A stretch of 38,682 nucleotides of DNA, taken from positions 1-38,682 of the IMG/VR virus record IMGVR_UViG_3300025929_000032. One strand, written 5' to 3'. The position numbers and the translations under genes are program-made. This DNA comes from a virus. Shown here piece by piece: positions 8,065 through 16,803 of the stretch (position 1 is the first letter of the stretch; every line of letters begins with the position of its first letter). The notes beneath the pieces were generated by a model. The model was not told the DNA's origin. It worked only from the letters and a program-made list of their open reading frames with translations, and searched no databases.

Positions 8065-8932
8065 TTACGTCGGCGCCGCACAGGCCCAAGGCGTTGCCAA
8101 CGTCGATGCGGCGCGGACTACTGCCAAACTCTCCAACCCGAACATCATCGGCCCGTTGGGCAATCAGACCGTTACCTACGGCACCGGGGACCAGCAAGAC
8201 GTTCCCACGATCACTCAGACGCTGACGCCGACCGCGCAGGCTACCCTTAACTCGCAGCAGCAGGTGCAGAAGTCGCTGGCCGATCTCGGCCAGCAAGGAG
8301 TGGGGACGGCTCAGAAGGTTTTGGGCTCGGCCTTCAATCCGAATCTGCCGAACATGCAGACCAGCATCGACACGTCCAACGTGGCGAAGATGCCGGTCAA
8401 CGCCGGGACGACTGCGCAGCAGGCGATCATGTCGCGGCTCGATCCCGAAATCCAGATGCAGGAAAAGGCGACGGCGCAGACCCTCGCCAATCAGGGGATC
8501 CCGCAGGGCAGTGAAGCCTACAACAACGCCATGCGCCAGCAGGGCCAGCAGGAGAACGACCTCCGCACCCAAGCGGCTCTGCAAGGCATCAACGTGGACA
8601 TGGGCGCCAATCAACAGGGCTTCAACGAGGCGACCACAGGCGCGCAGTTCGGCAACACGGCGATCAACAATTCGCTTCAGGAACAACTGGCGCTCCGCAA
8701 CCAGCCGCTGAATGAAATCTCCGCGCTCGAATCCGGTTCGCAGATTCAAATGCCGCAGTTCCAGGGCTACCAGGGAACCAATGTGACTCCGCCGCCGATT
8801 TTCGGAGCGACGCAGGCCCAGGGAAATGCGGCGATGAACCAGTTCGGCATTAATTCGGCCAATGCCAATGCGGGCAATTCGGCAACGGCGGGGCTTGCCG
8901 GCGCCGCCGCCACCGCGGCGATTGTCCTCTGA
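8027..8932 (+). CDS. Putative internal virion / ejection-type protein
   Basis: 301 residues with GGGAGTG as SD. It begins MGKGSPSPPPPPDYVGAA, then NPNIIGPLGNQTVTYGTG, and is very rich in Gln, Asn and Ala, with few charges. The C-terminus (about 280-301) is a small Ala/Gly hydrophobic segment. This composition and its place between the tail hub and other low-complexity genes fit podovirus ejection proteins, carried inside the head and injected to help form a DNA conduit through the envelope. No peptidoglycan-hydrolase motif is seen. The stop overlaps the next start (TGATG). Confidence 0.65.
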   Translation: MGKGSPSPPPPPDYVGAAQAQGVANVDAARTTAKLSNPNIIGPLGNQTVTYGTGDQQDVPTITQTLTPTAQATLNSQQQVQKSLADLGQQGVGTAQKVLGSAFNPNLPNMQTSIDTSNVAKMPVNAGTTAQQAIMSRLDPEIQMQEKATAQTLANQGIPQGSEAYNNAMRQQGQQENDLRTQAALQGINVDMGANQQGFNEATTGAQFGNTAINNSLQEQLALRNQPLNEISALESGSQIQMPQFQGYQGTNVTPPPIFGATQAQGNAAMNQFGINSANANAGNSATAGLAGAAATAAIVL

Positions 8933-9627
8933 TGCTCGGCTTGGCCTTCTCAGGCGGGAAAGACTCCCTGGCGTGCTGGTATCTCCACCGGGATCAGCAA
9001 CCCGTGGTTTTTTGGGTCAACACCGGGAAGAACTACCCCGAGGCACTGGCGCTGATCGATGAAGTCCGAAGCGACGCCAAGACGTTCATCGAAATCCATT
9101 CGGACCAGCAAAAGCAGGTCCGCGAAAACGGCCTCCCGTCCGATCTCCTCCCCGTCGATTGGACCGGCGAAGGCATGATTTTCACGGGAGAAAAGCCCGT
9201 CAGGCTGCAAAGCTATCTGCATTGCTGCTTTCAGAACATCGCAGTGCCGCTGTTCGGCGCCGTCAAGACCTACGGCATCACGCACTTAATCCGTGGCCAG
9301 CGAACGGCCGAAGCGCACAAGTCCACCGCACGGGACGGAACGATCATCGACGGCATCACCATTGTCCAGCCCATCGAGGATTGGACCAAGCAGCAGGTTC
9401 TCGATTTCATTCTGGAGAAGCGCGGTTCCATCCCCGCGCACTACGCCATCGATCATTCGAGCCTCGATTGCTACGACTGCACGGCGTTCCTCGGCCACTC
9501 CCAGGACCGGGTTGCGTGGATGAAGGAAAAGCACCCGAATCTTCACGCGAAATACGCAGAGAGCATGCGGCTCGTGAAAACGGCTTGCGCGCCGACAATC
9601 CGCAGACTGGAGACGGCCGATGCCTAA
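8932..9627 (+). CDS. PP-loop ATP pyrophosphatase, PAPS-reductase-like
   Basis: 231 residues. The PP-loop SGGKDS (7-12) lies in the first strand-loop as in ATP pyrophosphatases, followed by VVFWVNTGKNYPEAL (25-39), LIRGQR (119-124), PIEDWTKQQVLDFI (147-160) and a Cys pair CYDC (180-183), all typical of PAPS-reductase-related enzymes. The family adenylates or reduces sulfate donors or activates carbonyls; here the substrate is unknown. The extra CC at 98-99 and the CxxC may bind metal or act in sulfur transfer. It sits between ejection-type genes with a TGATG coupling, an odd place for a metabolic enzyme. A second, divergent PP-loop gene is at 24185-24970. Confidence 0.8.
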   Translation: MLGLAFSGGKDSLACWYLHRDQQPVVFWVNTGKNYPEALALIDEVRSDAKTFIEIHSDQQKQVRENGLPSDLLPVDWTGEGMIFTGEKPVRLQSYLHCCFQNIAVPLFGAVKTYGITHLIRGQRTAEAHKSTARDGTIIDGITIVQPIEDWTKQQVLDFILEKRGSIPAHYAIDHSSLDCYDCTAFLGHSQDRVAWMKEKHPNLHAKYAESMRLVKTACAPTIRRLETADA

Positions 9628-9871
9628 CCAAATCGTCAGTCTTACGAGCCCGCAGCGGCTGGCCCAGGCGCTGCAAAGCATGGGACAGAACGCGCTCCTC
9701 CCCAATCCGGGCGTGAACATGGCAGCGGCGTCCAGCCCCAACATGCCGAGCCTCGGGGACATGATGGCGCTGAAAAGGATGATGGCCGGGCAGCCGTCCT
9801 CACCGATGACCCCCGGCGATATTCAGGCCGCGAATCTCCGCGATTCCGAAGACATGAGCTGGGGGCGGTAA
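9620..9871 (+). CDS. Small Met/Ser/Pro-rich protein, possible ejection accessory
   Basis: 83 residues, overlapping the PP-loop gene by 8 bases and the next gene by 1 (TAATG). No domain is recognised; it is rich in Met, Ser, Pro and Ala with one short helix (GDMMALKRMMAG). Its first residues, MPNQIVSL, nearly repeat the start of the following protein (MPNQVVSL), and the DNA is alike over about 24 bases. It may be a relic of a partial tandem duplication or a small partner of the large ejection-type protein. Confidence 0.65.
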   Translation: MPNQIVSLTSPQRLAQALQSMGQNALLPNPGVNMAAASSPNMPSLGDMMALKRMMAGQPSSPMTPGDIQAANLRDSEDMSWGR

Positions 9872-11751
9872 TGCCGAACCAAGTCGTCAGCCTGAACACC
9901 GCCGTCTCGCCCTACGAGGCCGATCTCGCGCAGATCGCCCAGCGCCAGAAGCTGGCCGATCTCCTGATGAACCAATCGGCTCAGCCGGAGGAGCGGTTCA
10001 GCTACAATGGCATTCAGGCGGTCAATCCGCCGACCGCAGGACTGACGAAAATTCTCCAGGGCCTGACCGCCGGGTATGCCCAGCGCAAGAACATCGAGGA
10101 TCAGCGAGCCCTCAGCCAGAAGGCACAGGCCGACGCCTCGGACTGGATTACAAAACTCACTCAGGGCACGCCGGCCACGCCCGAAGTCCCCGGCTCCGTC
10201 GCCGCGACTCCTGCGGATGTAGAGGATCGCCAGCAGGGCATCGATATGGGCTCGGGAGCCCAGCCGATGACCAGCGGCCAGTCCATTCCCACTCCAGGTG
10301 GGATGGGCGAAGGCGATACCGTTGGCTCTCCGGCTATCCCCGGTCATGCTACGACCGATGCGGAGCGCATGGCCCTTCTGATGAAGGGCGCCAGCAATCC
10401 GATCACCTCCAGTTTCGCCGGCCCTATGCTGATGCAGGAAGTCCAGCGCCAGCGGCTGCTCGCAGCCTTGGGCGCCGCATCCGCTGCGCCTTCTGCCCCG
10501 GCTACCCCGGCGTCTCCTGCCGCTCCGGGGGCTTCTCCCGCGCCCTCCGGCATGCCGATGCCTGGTGGAGCGCCTTCTGCCGGCACACCAATGCCCGGAG
10601 GGGGCGCTGCGTCCGTGCAGCAGCAGACCTCGATCGGCGGTCCCGCAGGCGGAATACCCATGTCGGTCTGGCTGGCGACCGATCCCAGCGGCAAAGCCTA
10701 CATGGACCAATTGGCGAAGGACAATGCGCCGGTTTCGACCCGCTACGGCATTTTCACCCGCGACCCCAACAACCGGAATCAGTTTTTGCCTGCCGGTGGC
10801 GCTATGCCCGCCAATGCGCTTCCCTATCACATGGGGCCGAATGGTCAGGTGGATGTCAGTCCCTACCCGGGTCAGGTGCAGGGCGCTGCCGCAATGGCGG
10901 GAGCGACCGCTGGAGCGCAGGCCGGAGCGAAGTTCCCGTATCAGACCGTCACGACGCCTACGGGCGCACAGGTTCCGGCGTTCACAGTTCCGGGACTCGT
11001 TCGCGGCGCCCCCGGTGCGCCTTCTCCAGCCACGCCATCGGGTGCTCCAGCGGCGGGGCCGACCGCCTCACCATCCCCGCCTACGCCTCCGACCGCCGCC
11101 CCCATGCCGCCGCAAAAACCCGGCGTCGGTCAAACCACCACCGACAAAACCTACGGCGAGGATGCTGGCAAGGCGGCGGTCGAATACGAGAACAACGTCA
11201 ACAATGCGGCTTCCGGTGCGGTGTCTCAAAACCGCATGCTGGATGAGCTGACCAACAACCTGAAGGACATGAACCCCGGCAAGCTGGCTGCGATTCAGAA
11301 GTCGATCGCGGAATGGAAAGTCGCCGTCGGCATGGGCGACGACAACGACAAGAGGATCGCGGCCTCAAGCGAAGTCACGGACAAGATCACCGGGCAATTG
11401 GTCTCAAGTGCCCTGAAGAGCATGACTGCCCGGCCGACGCAATCGGAGTTCCAAATCTTCCTATCGAAGTTCGTGCCGAATATGGAAATGACTCCGCAAG
11501 GCGCCAATGCGGTGATCGGGTTCATGCGCCAGCAGAACAATCTGAACCTGCAAAAGCAGCAAGCCTTTCAGGCGTTCAAGAAAACCACGACACCCGATCA
11601 TTACCGCGATTTCGAGACGCAGTGGAATCAGCAAGTCGCGGGCTCGCCACTTTCCTCGGCCGGAAGTTTCGGCGCTCCGCCAACCAATACGCCCGCAATC
11701 GATCCGGACGCGGCCACGGCTGAATTGCGCCGTCGCGGAGTCATCAAATAA
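9871..11751 (+). CDS. Large ejection-type internal virion protein
   Basis: 626 residues, overlapping the previous stop (TAATG) and the next start (TAATG at 11751). Residues about 1-110 are helical (ADLAQIAQRQKLADLLMNQ). Residues about 100-425 are Pro/Ala/Gly-rich low complexity with many PAAPGASPAPSG-type stretches. The last 200 are again helical and charged. This matches podovirus pilot or ejection proteins, which are loaded inside the head through the portal and ejected ahead of DNA. Assigned from composition, size and context; no enzyme domain is seen. Confidence 0.68.
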   Translation: MPNQVVSLNTAVSPYEADLAQIAQRQKLADLLMNQSAQPEERFSYNGIQAVNPPTAGLTKILQGLTAGYAQRKNIEDQRALSQKAQADASDWITKLTQGTPATPEVPGSVAATPADVEDRQQGIDMGSGAQPMTSGQSIPTPGGMGEGDTVGSPAIPGHATTDAERMALLMKGASNPITSSFAGPMLMQEVQRQRLLAALGAASAAPSAPATPASPAAPGASPAPSGMPMPGGAPSAGTPMPGGGAASVQQQTSIGGPAGGIPMSVWLATDPSGKAYMDQLAKDNAPVSTRYGIFTRDPNNRNQFLPAGGAMPANALPYHMGPNGQVDVSPYPGQVQGAAAMAGATAGAQAGAKFPYQTVTTPTGAQVPAFTVPGLVRGAPGAPSPATPSGAPAAGPTASPSPPTPPTAAPMPPQKPGVGQTTTDKTYGEDAGKAAVEYENNVNNAASGAVSQNRMLDELTNNLKDMNPGKLAAIQKSIAEWKVAVGMGDDNDKRIAASSEVTDKITGQLVSSALKSMTARPTQSEFQIFLSKFVPNMEMTPQGANAVIGFMRQQNNLNLQKQQAFQAFKKTTTPDHYRDFETQWNQQVAGSPLSSAGSFGAPPTNTPAIDPDAATAELRRRGVIK

Positions 11752-13295
11752 TGGATCTGAGCCAAGTCCCCACGGAGGAGCTTTTAAAGGCAGCCGGGAC
11801 TTCGCAGGCGCCCACGCCCGACCTTTCCGGCGTCTCCAACGACGACCTTATGAAAGCCGCTGGGGTTACACCGCCTTCGCCCATGAACAGCCTCCAGGAT
11901 TATGGCAAATCCGTCTATGGGTGGAATGATTATCCCGTCCGCGCCACGTTTTTGCCGATGGCCGAGGACAACGAAGGGAACGCGCATTTTGCGATGCCGC
12001 AAATCGGTGTCGATGCGTTGAACAGCATCCTTCTGCCGGGGTTCGCGGCAAAGGGAGGCCAATACACCTACGGCGACACGCTGGGGCTCGCGGGCATGGC
12101 GTCGCCCCTATCCGCAGGTGCCCGAGCTGGAGAGTATGCTCCGGCCTTGTTGGCCCCCGGAGCAAAAACGGTTAAGCCCAAAGTTCCCACGACCGAAGAA
12201 CTGAAAACGGCTGCCAGCACCGGGTATGATACCGCCCGCGATATGGGGGTGACATACCCATCGCCGTCCGTCAAGAATATGGCGGACGATATAGCCAACA
12301 GTTTGAACGAAGAGGGTCGCATTGGCGAACTCAACCCGGAACTCTTTGCCCTCATCGGCAAGCTCCAGAACCCGCCTTCCGGCTCTTACGTCACGCTCGA
12401 CTCCCTCCAAGCGCTCCGCCGTCGCTTCGGCGACATTGCCGGGTCGCCCGACCGCGCAAAATCCGCAGCCGCAAGTATCGCTATCGATAAGCTCGATAAT
12501 TTTCTGGATCGTAGCGCTCCCCGTGACGGTGCCCTTGGGAATACTGCTGGTGCTGAAGGGTATAGTGCGGACGCTGCTGTGGCTGGACCCGCTGCCGCCC
12601 AAGGTGGTCCTTTCCCCGGAGGAGTTGGAGGCGTGTCGGGAGAGGGCGCTCCCGACCAAGCTGCTCAGATTCTTAAAGAGGCTCGCGGCAACTCTGCGGC
12701 AGCCTTCCGATCCGATCGCGTTGCCGACCTCGAAGACGCTACAGATTTGCGCGCCAGTGCCTCAAATTCCGGTCACAATCTCGGTAACACCATCCGTCAG
12801 CGGCTGGCGTCGCTTTTGTTATCTCCACAGAAAACGCGCGGATTCTCCGACGACGAACTAGACGCGGCGCGGCAAATCGTCCAAGGGACCACAGCCACCA
12901 ATACATTGCGCGAAGTCAGCAACCACCTCGGCGGTGGGGGCGGCTTAGGGCACTCTTTGATTGGCGCGATTGGCGCCGGCACCGGAGTCGCCATGGGTGG
13001 TGGCCTTGAGGGGGCGGCGCTTGGAGCGACTGTCCCGACCATCGTTGGCAGCGGGGCCCGCTCGCTCGGCAATCTGCTCACCAACAATCAGTTGGTTAAA
13101 CTTCAAGAACTGCTGCGAAAACGCTCACCGCTATATCAAGCGCGCATCGACAATCCTCAGACCGCCCCCACGGCTACCATTCCTGGCGTTTTAGGCGAAA
13201 CGGCGCGGCGGCTTGCGATGGTCCGCGCCCTGCAAGGCTACGGGCAGAACACCGGAATGGTTTTGCCGAATACCGATAACTCGCCGTCCATGTAG
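11751..13295 (+). CDS. Ejection-type protein with N-terminal repeats and glycine-rich membrane segment
   Basis: 514 residues. The N-terminus has two copies of a short motif, DLSQVPTEELLKAAG (2-16) and DLSGVSNDDLMKAAG (24-38), a repeat type common in phage virion proteins. Near residues 395-440 is a Gly/Ala-rich hydrophobic stretch (HSLIGAIGAGTGVAMGGG and on) that could insert into membrane. Residues about 260-300 are an unusual Gly/Ala/Pro linker whose codons have low third-position GC while the next frame has very high third-position GC. It probably forms part of the DNA-translocation conduit; inferred. The 3' end overlaps a mini-hairpin (13286-13298). Confidence 0.66.
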   Translation: MDLSQVPTEELLKAAGTSQAPTPDLSGVSNDDLMKAAGVTPPSPMNSLQDYGKSVYGWNDYPVRATFLPMAEDNEGNAHFAMPQIGVDALNSILLPGFAAKGGQYTYGDTLGLAGMASPLSAGARAGEYAPALLAPGAKTVKPKVPTTEELKTAASTGYDTARDMGVTYPSPSVKNMADDIANSLNEEGRIGELNPELFALIGKLQNPPSGSYVTLDSLQALRRRFGDIAGSPDRAKSAAASIAIDKLDNFLDRSAPRDGALGNTAGAEGYSADAAVAGPAAAQGGPFPGGVGGVSGEGAPDQAAQILKEARGNSAAAFRSDRVADLEDATDLRASASNSGHNLGNTIRQRLASLLLSPQKTRGFSDDELDAARQIVQGTTATNTLREVSNHLGGGGGLGHSLIGAIGAGTGVAMGGGLEGAALGATVPTIVGSGARSLGNLLTNNQLVKLQELLRKRSPLYQARIDNPQTAPTATIPGVLGETARRLAMVRALQGYGQNTGMVLPNTDNSPSM

Positions 13296-13320
13296 GACAG
13301 CAAACAACTCCAGGTAGGAG
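13286..13320 (+). promoter_or_regulatory. Two mini-hairpins before the tail-fibre gene, one containing its SD
   Basis: GTCC-ATGTA-GGAC (13286-13298) includes the stop codon of the upstream gene, and CTCC-AGGTA-GGAG (13308-13320) contains the SD, GGAG, of the tail-fibre gene starting GTG at 13328. Stem sequences differ but the five-base A-N-G-T-A loop is shared with the hairpins at 35837-35899. They may control translation of the fibre gene. Confidence 0.5.
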
Positions 13321-13327
13321 AACACAG

Positions 13328-14512
13328 GTGTCTTACGACGGCTCGGGGACTTTCAACATCAACACGACGGGGCAGCCCGTCGTCACCGGAACGACTATCA
13401 GCTCGACGGCATTCAACGCCCTGACGGCTGATTTGGCAACGGGCCTGTCCACGGCCATGACAAAGGATGGCCAGACCACGCCCACGGCCAATATACCGAT
13501 GGGCAACAACAAAATCACGGGTCTAGCGGCCGGAACAGCGTCCACCGACGCGGCAAATTTCGGGCAGCTCCAGACGTTCGGGGTGCCGGGTTACGCCACC
13601 ACGGCCACGGCGGCGGGGGCCACCACACTCACCGTCGCCGACAAGATCAACCAGTTCTTCACCGGCACGACGACGCAAACCGTCGTTCTCCCGGTCACGT
13701 CCACGCTCGTCCTGGGATTTCAATTCCGCATCGTCAACGAATCGACGGGGCTGGTGACGGTCAATTCCTCGGGGGCGAATCTCGTCGTTGCGTTGACGGC
13801 CAATTCCCAAGCGACACTGACCTGCATCGCCATCACCGGCACCGATGCGGCATCGTGGGATGTGAAATACACCGGCATTACCTCCGTCACCGGAACGGGA
13901 GCGATGGTCCGTGCAACTTCTCCTGCGCTTGTCACGCCCTCCCTCGGGGCGGCATTGGCCACCTCGGTCAACAAAGTAGCGATTACCGCCCCGGCCACCG
14001 GCGCTACGCTTACAATCAGCGACGGCGCGACCTTAACCATCACCTCATCTACGTCTATTGGAGCCGGTCAATACACCGGGACGTCCACGAATGACTCCGC
14101 CGCTGCTGGACTCCTTGGGGAGTACGTCGTCTCCACCATCGCATCCGGGAGCGCGGTCTCCCTGACAAACAACACAGACGCCAACGTAACTAGCATTTCC
14201 CTAACTGCGGGTGATTGGGATGTAAGGGGGCTGGTGACTTTTACCGGAGGGGGCACGACCAACGTCACCGGCGCTCTTATCGGTGGGATCAACACCACAA
14301 GCGCCACGCTTCCGACACCTGGTCCAGGCTACTCGAACGTCTTTGCCTTAAGCACCGGCACCTTCGCCTCGGACGGAGCGATCACTGCTCAAATCGTCCC
14401 CATGAGACTCAGCCTAAACGCGACCACCACGGTCTATCTAATTGCCCGTGCGGTATTCACCACAAGCACCTGTTCGGCTTATGGCTCTATTTCCGCTCGA
14501 CGCGTTCGGTAA
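13328..14512 (+). CDS. Tail fibre / receptor-binding protein
   Basis: 394 residues; GTG start with GGAG 8 bases upstream. The N-terminus MSYDGSGTFNINTTGQPV followed by ISSTAFNALTADLATGLS and PMGNNKITGLAAGTASTDAANFGQL is a recurring pattern in phage fibres, where the first part binds the tail and the NKITGL/DAANFGQL repeat precedes the shaft. The rest is Thr/Ser/Gly/Val-rich beta structure and the C-terminus (about 270-394) is probably the receptor-binding domain. It ends 0 bases from the convergent methyltransferase stop at 14513. Confidence 0.8.
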   Translation: MSYDGSGTFNINTTGQPVVTGTTISSTAFNALTADLATGLSTAMTKDGQTTPTANIPMGNNKITGLAAGTASTDAANFGQLQTFGVPGYATTATAAGATTLTVADKINQFFTGTTTQTVVLPVTSTLVLGFQFRIVNESTGLVTVNSSGANLVVALTANSQATLTCIAITGTDAASWDVKYTGITSVTGTGAMVRATSPALVTPSLGAALATSVNKVAITAPATGATLTISDGATLTITSSTSIGAGQYTGTSTNDSAAAGLLGEYVVSTIASGSAVSLTNNTDANVTSISLTAGDWDVRGLVTFTGGGTTNVTGALIGGINTTSATLPTPGPGYSNVFALSTGTFASDGAITAQIVPMRLSLNATTTVYLIARAVFTTSTCSAYGSISARRVR

Positions 14513-15487
14513 TTATCCATGCAAATCGATAAAATCGAAAAAGCCGTAGCTATCCAAGATTTTTCCTCGATCTACCGGGAGAAAATCGACCGCCCGCGTT
14601 TTCATTTTCGCAGTCTGAAGGGATTTCGACGCGAGCGGACTCAAAGAAAAAGCCGTTACATCGCCCAGCGTCGTCTTGGCAAAGCCAGCGGCGGCGAAGC
14701 GATCTTCGATGTAGGACATCGAATTAATCCTCTGTTCGCCGATGTGGCGAAACAGAAAAGCGCCAATGTCGGAGTCGGCGAGCATTTTCGCGGCGAGCCG
14801 GATGACGTAGTTGGCCGCGAACGGGTCCATCTCGCCCATGGCGGCGTCGCAGATCACAATGTCGAATTGCGGTGGGTTCTTGTAAAGCTCGGCGAACTGC
14901 CACCACGGCATCAGGCTGACGCGGGAATTTCCGGGGGCCGATTTCTCGCCAGCAAGATCGGTGAAGCTGGTGTCGAGCGCCGAAAAGAATCGGCTCTGCC
15001 AGAGATAGAGGGCCTGCGTGTTATCGACAGCGCAATATCGCTTCGTGAGCCGAACGGTGAGATCCCCGTATCGTTCCAAATTGCGGATCAGGTAGGCGCC
15101 GAGATAGCCGGAGCCCGGCCCTATCTCCATGACGGACAGGTTCGATTCCCCCAACGAGTGGATCGCCCGAAGCACTGTGATTGGTGCGAACAGGGACATG
15201 AACGGTCTCACAGCGCGCCCGAGGGTTTTCGTCACCGCCTCCACCTTATCGGAAACATCACGCATCAGGTCGATCTCGGCGGTGGAATAAAGCGCCTCCG
15301 TGTAGAGATGCCTGTCCTCCAACTCGCTCATGATATCGGCGTAGCGGATCAGTTCCCGTTCGTCGGTCACGCGCGTCGGAAAATTCGCCATCTGGAAGGC
15401 AGCGGGGCGAAACGCGCGGATTGTCGGATAGCTGGCGTCGATGATCGCTCGACGCTCGGCTTCGTCATACGCAGGGATTGAAATCAT
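14513..15487 (-). CDS. SAM-dependent methyltransferase, sugar O-methyltransferase-like, antisense in late region
   Basis: 324 residues. SAM motif I is EIGPGSGYLGAYL (about 141-153), with an acidic strand later (FDIVICDAAMGEMDPFAANY). The N-terminal extension (MISIPAYDEAERRAIIDASYP) and overall length fit putative sugar O-methyltransferases, which methylate surface glycans or their precursors. An SD-like AGAGG precedes the ATG. It is the only - strand gene in the late region and lies between the tail fibre and a secreted protein. It is therefore a candidate moron that alters the lysogen surface, expressed apart from late genes. Its promoter must lie inside the neighbouring gene. The 320-aa ORF opposite it lacks motifs and is rejected. 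Confidence 0.75.
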   Translation of the reverse strand: MISIPAYDEAERRAIIDASYPTIRAFRPAAFQMANFPTRVTDERELIRYADIMSELEDRHLYTEALYSTAEIDLMRDVSDKVEAVTKTLGRAVRPFMSLFAPITVLRAIHSLGESNLSVMEIGPGSGYLGAYLIRNLERYGDLTVRLTKRYCAVDNTQALYLWQSRFFSALDTSFTDLAGEKSAPGNSRVSLMPWWQFAELYKNPPQFDIVICDAAMGEMDPFAANYVIRLAAKMLADSDIGAFLFRHIGEQRINSMSYIEDRFAAAGFAKTTLGDVTAFSLSPLASKSLQTAKMKTRAVDFLPVDRGKILDSYGFFDFIDLHG

Positions 15488-15514
15488 GATCGAACCTCTA
15501 AGGAAAGAAAGACA

Positions 15515-16525
15515 ATGAAACGCACGGTGTTTTTCTGGGCACTGGCAGTCTCCGGAGTGCTCGGGATTTCTCAGGTCCAGTCCGTCGCGGCGAGAACAAT
15601 ACCGACCGCTGATCTGGTCTTCAATGTCGCCCTTCCTTCACTTGGGGGCGTCGACAATCCCGGCTGTACGGTCCAGCCGCAGACCAATCCGTGCGCCACG
15701 CCGCAATATGCGTTCGATGCGCTCTATGCCGACTACGACCTGCAATGCCGATTCAAGGCGACGATCCAGCTCGCCGCCGCACCCGCGCCGGGGCAGAACT
15801 ATTACCCGGGAGTCAATATTTCCGGTCGGCCGGTCGGCCAGTGCGGAACCCTCAAACCCTTGACCGTCGGGTCCGGCAAGGCACCCTTCTACATCGGGAA
15901 ATATCTCCCCATAACCCTTCAGGGAGACCCCGCGAATCCGCTCGGCGCGTTTATCAATCCCGGTAACGGCGGCCGCCCCGGCGGCGCGTGTATTTCACTG
16001 TCGGACGGCGCGTCGCTGCGCGTGACCGGCGTTGCCTGCGACACGGCGTTCGCCGCCCAGGACGGCTTCGACATTTATTCCGGGTCGTTCATGGATATGT
16101 CCCATGTCTGGTTCGGCAATGCCGGGATGCCGGGCTCGACCTATAGCAACCACATCAGCGTCGGCTTCAGTTCGACGCTCATCATCACGGGCGATTATGG
16201 GCTGAGCGGCAGCGCGTCGGCGCACATCAACGGGGGAGCCAACGCCACCATCGACTACGAGAACAACGGCGACCCTGCCCTCCCGATAACGGTCACAGTC
16301 CAAAATAACCCAACGTTCACGGCCGGGTTCATGCTTATCGACAACTCCCTGCTGTACGCCCAGGCCGTCAATTACGTCGGGGGCGCCGTCGGGCCGCGGG
16401 CGACCGTTCTGAGAAACGGCGTCATCGAGACCAACACCGGAAACGGAACCCCACACAGTTGCTCGGCGACTTATTTCCCCGGAACAACGGCGCCGGTCAT
16501 TCTCGACAATGCGGTCTGTCGCTAA
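15515..16525 (+). CDS. Secreted beta-rich protein with Sec signal peptide
   Basis: 336 residues; SD-like AAGGAAAG before the ATG. Residues 1-26 form a classic signal peptide: MKR, hydrophobic core FFWALAVSGVLGI, and likely cleavage after the SVAA motif. The mature part has short strand-turn repeats with many Gly, Asn and Ser (GACISLSDGASLRVTGVACDTAF, then GFDIYSGSFMDMSHVWFG), suggesting a right-handed beta-helix such as those of polysaccharide-binding or lyase proteins. Cysteines (about 46, 54, 71, 108, 162, 174, 319, 335) could form disulfides outside the cytoplasm. Signal peptides are unusual for virion proteins, so it may be an exported conversion protein; a tailspike-like function is possible. 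Confidence 0.7.
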   Translation: MKRTVFFWALAVSGVLGISQVQSVAARTIPTADLVFNVALPSLGGVDNPGCTVQPQTNPCATPQYAFDALYADYDLQCRFKATIQLAAAPAPGQNYYPGVNISGRPVGQCGTLKPLTVGSGKAPFYIGKYLPITLQGDPANPLGAFINPGNGGRPGGACISLSDGASLRVTGVACDTAFAAQDGFDIYSGSFMDMSHVWFGNAGMPGSTYSNHISVGFSSTLIITGDYGLSGSASAHINGGANATIDYENNGDPALPITVTVQNNPTFTAGFMLIDNSLLYAQAVNYVGGAVGPRATVLRNGVIETNTGNGTPHSCSATYFPGTTAPVILDNAVCR

Positions 16526-16596
16526 CGCACCGCCGACCTTATCAGAAAGGCCAATCCATGACGAACCGAGTGTCCAGGCGAAGGGTTTAACGAGCC

Positions 16597-16803
16597 ATGA
16601 ACCAAGAAACCATCGCCAGCGTCAAACAGGCCGGGGACTGGCTGGCCGGCGGAATCACCCTGGCGGTGATCATCGGCTGGCTCCCGACTATCGCCTCGCT
16701 GCTCACCATCGTCTACATGACGATCCGCATTTGGGAGAGCGCCACGGTGCGGCGGCTGCTCCGGGCGGTATGCAACGACTGCGCGGCGTGGTGGGAACGA
16801 TGA
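16597..16803 (+). CDS. Putative holin
   Basis: 68 residues. A polar N-terminus (MNQETIASVKQAGDW) precedes a hydrophobic region of about 28 residues (residues 17-45), enough for one long or two tight membrane helices. A basic, Cys-containing C-terminus follows (RRLLRAVCNDCAAWWER). Size, charge layout and overlap with the endolysin start (ATGA at 16800-16803) fit a small phage holin that times inner-membrane hole formation. The 71 bases upstream hold no gene longer than a 10-codon ORF. Confidence 0.72.
   Translation: MNQETIASVKQAGDWLAGGITLAVIIGWLPTIASLLTIVYMTIRIWESATVRRLLRAVCNDCAAWWER

Noticed and set aside
9823-10830. 335-aa ORF antisense to the large ejection-type gene
   Set aside because: It results from GC-rich Pro/Ala codons read in reverse.
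14519-15481. 320-aa + ORF opposite the methyltransferase
   Set aside because: The - strand carries a clear SAM-binding motif and SD; the + frame has no recognisable domain.
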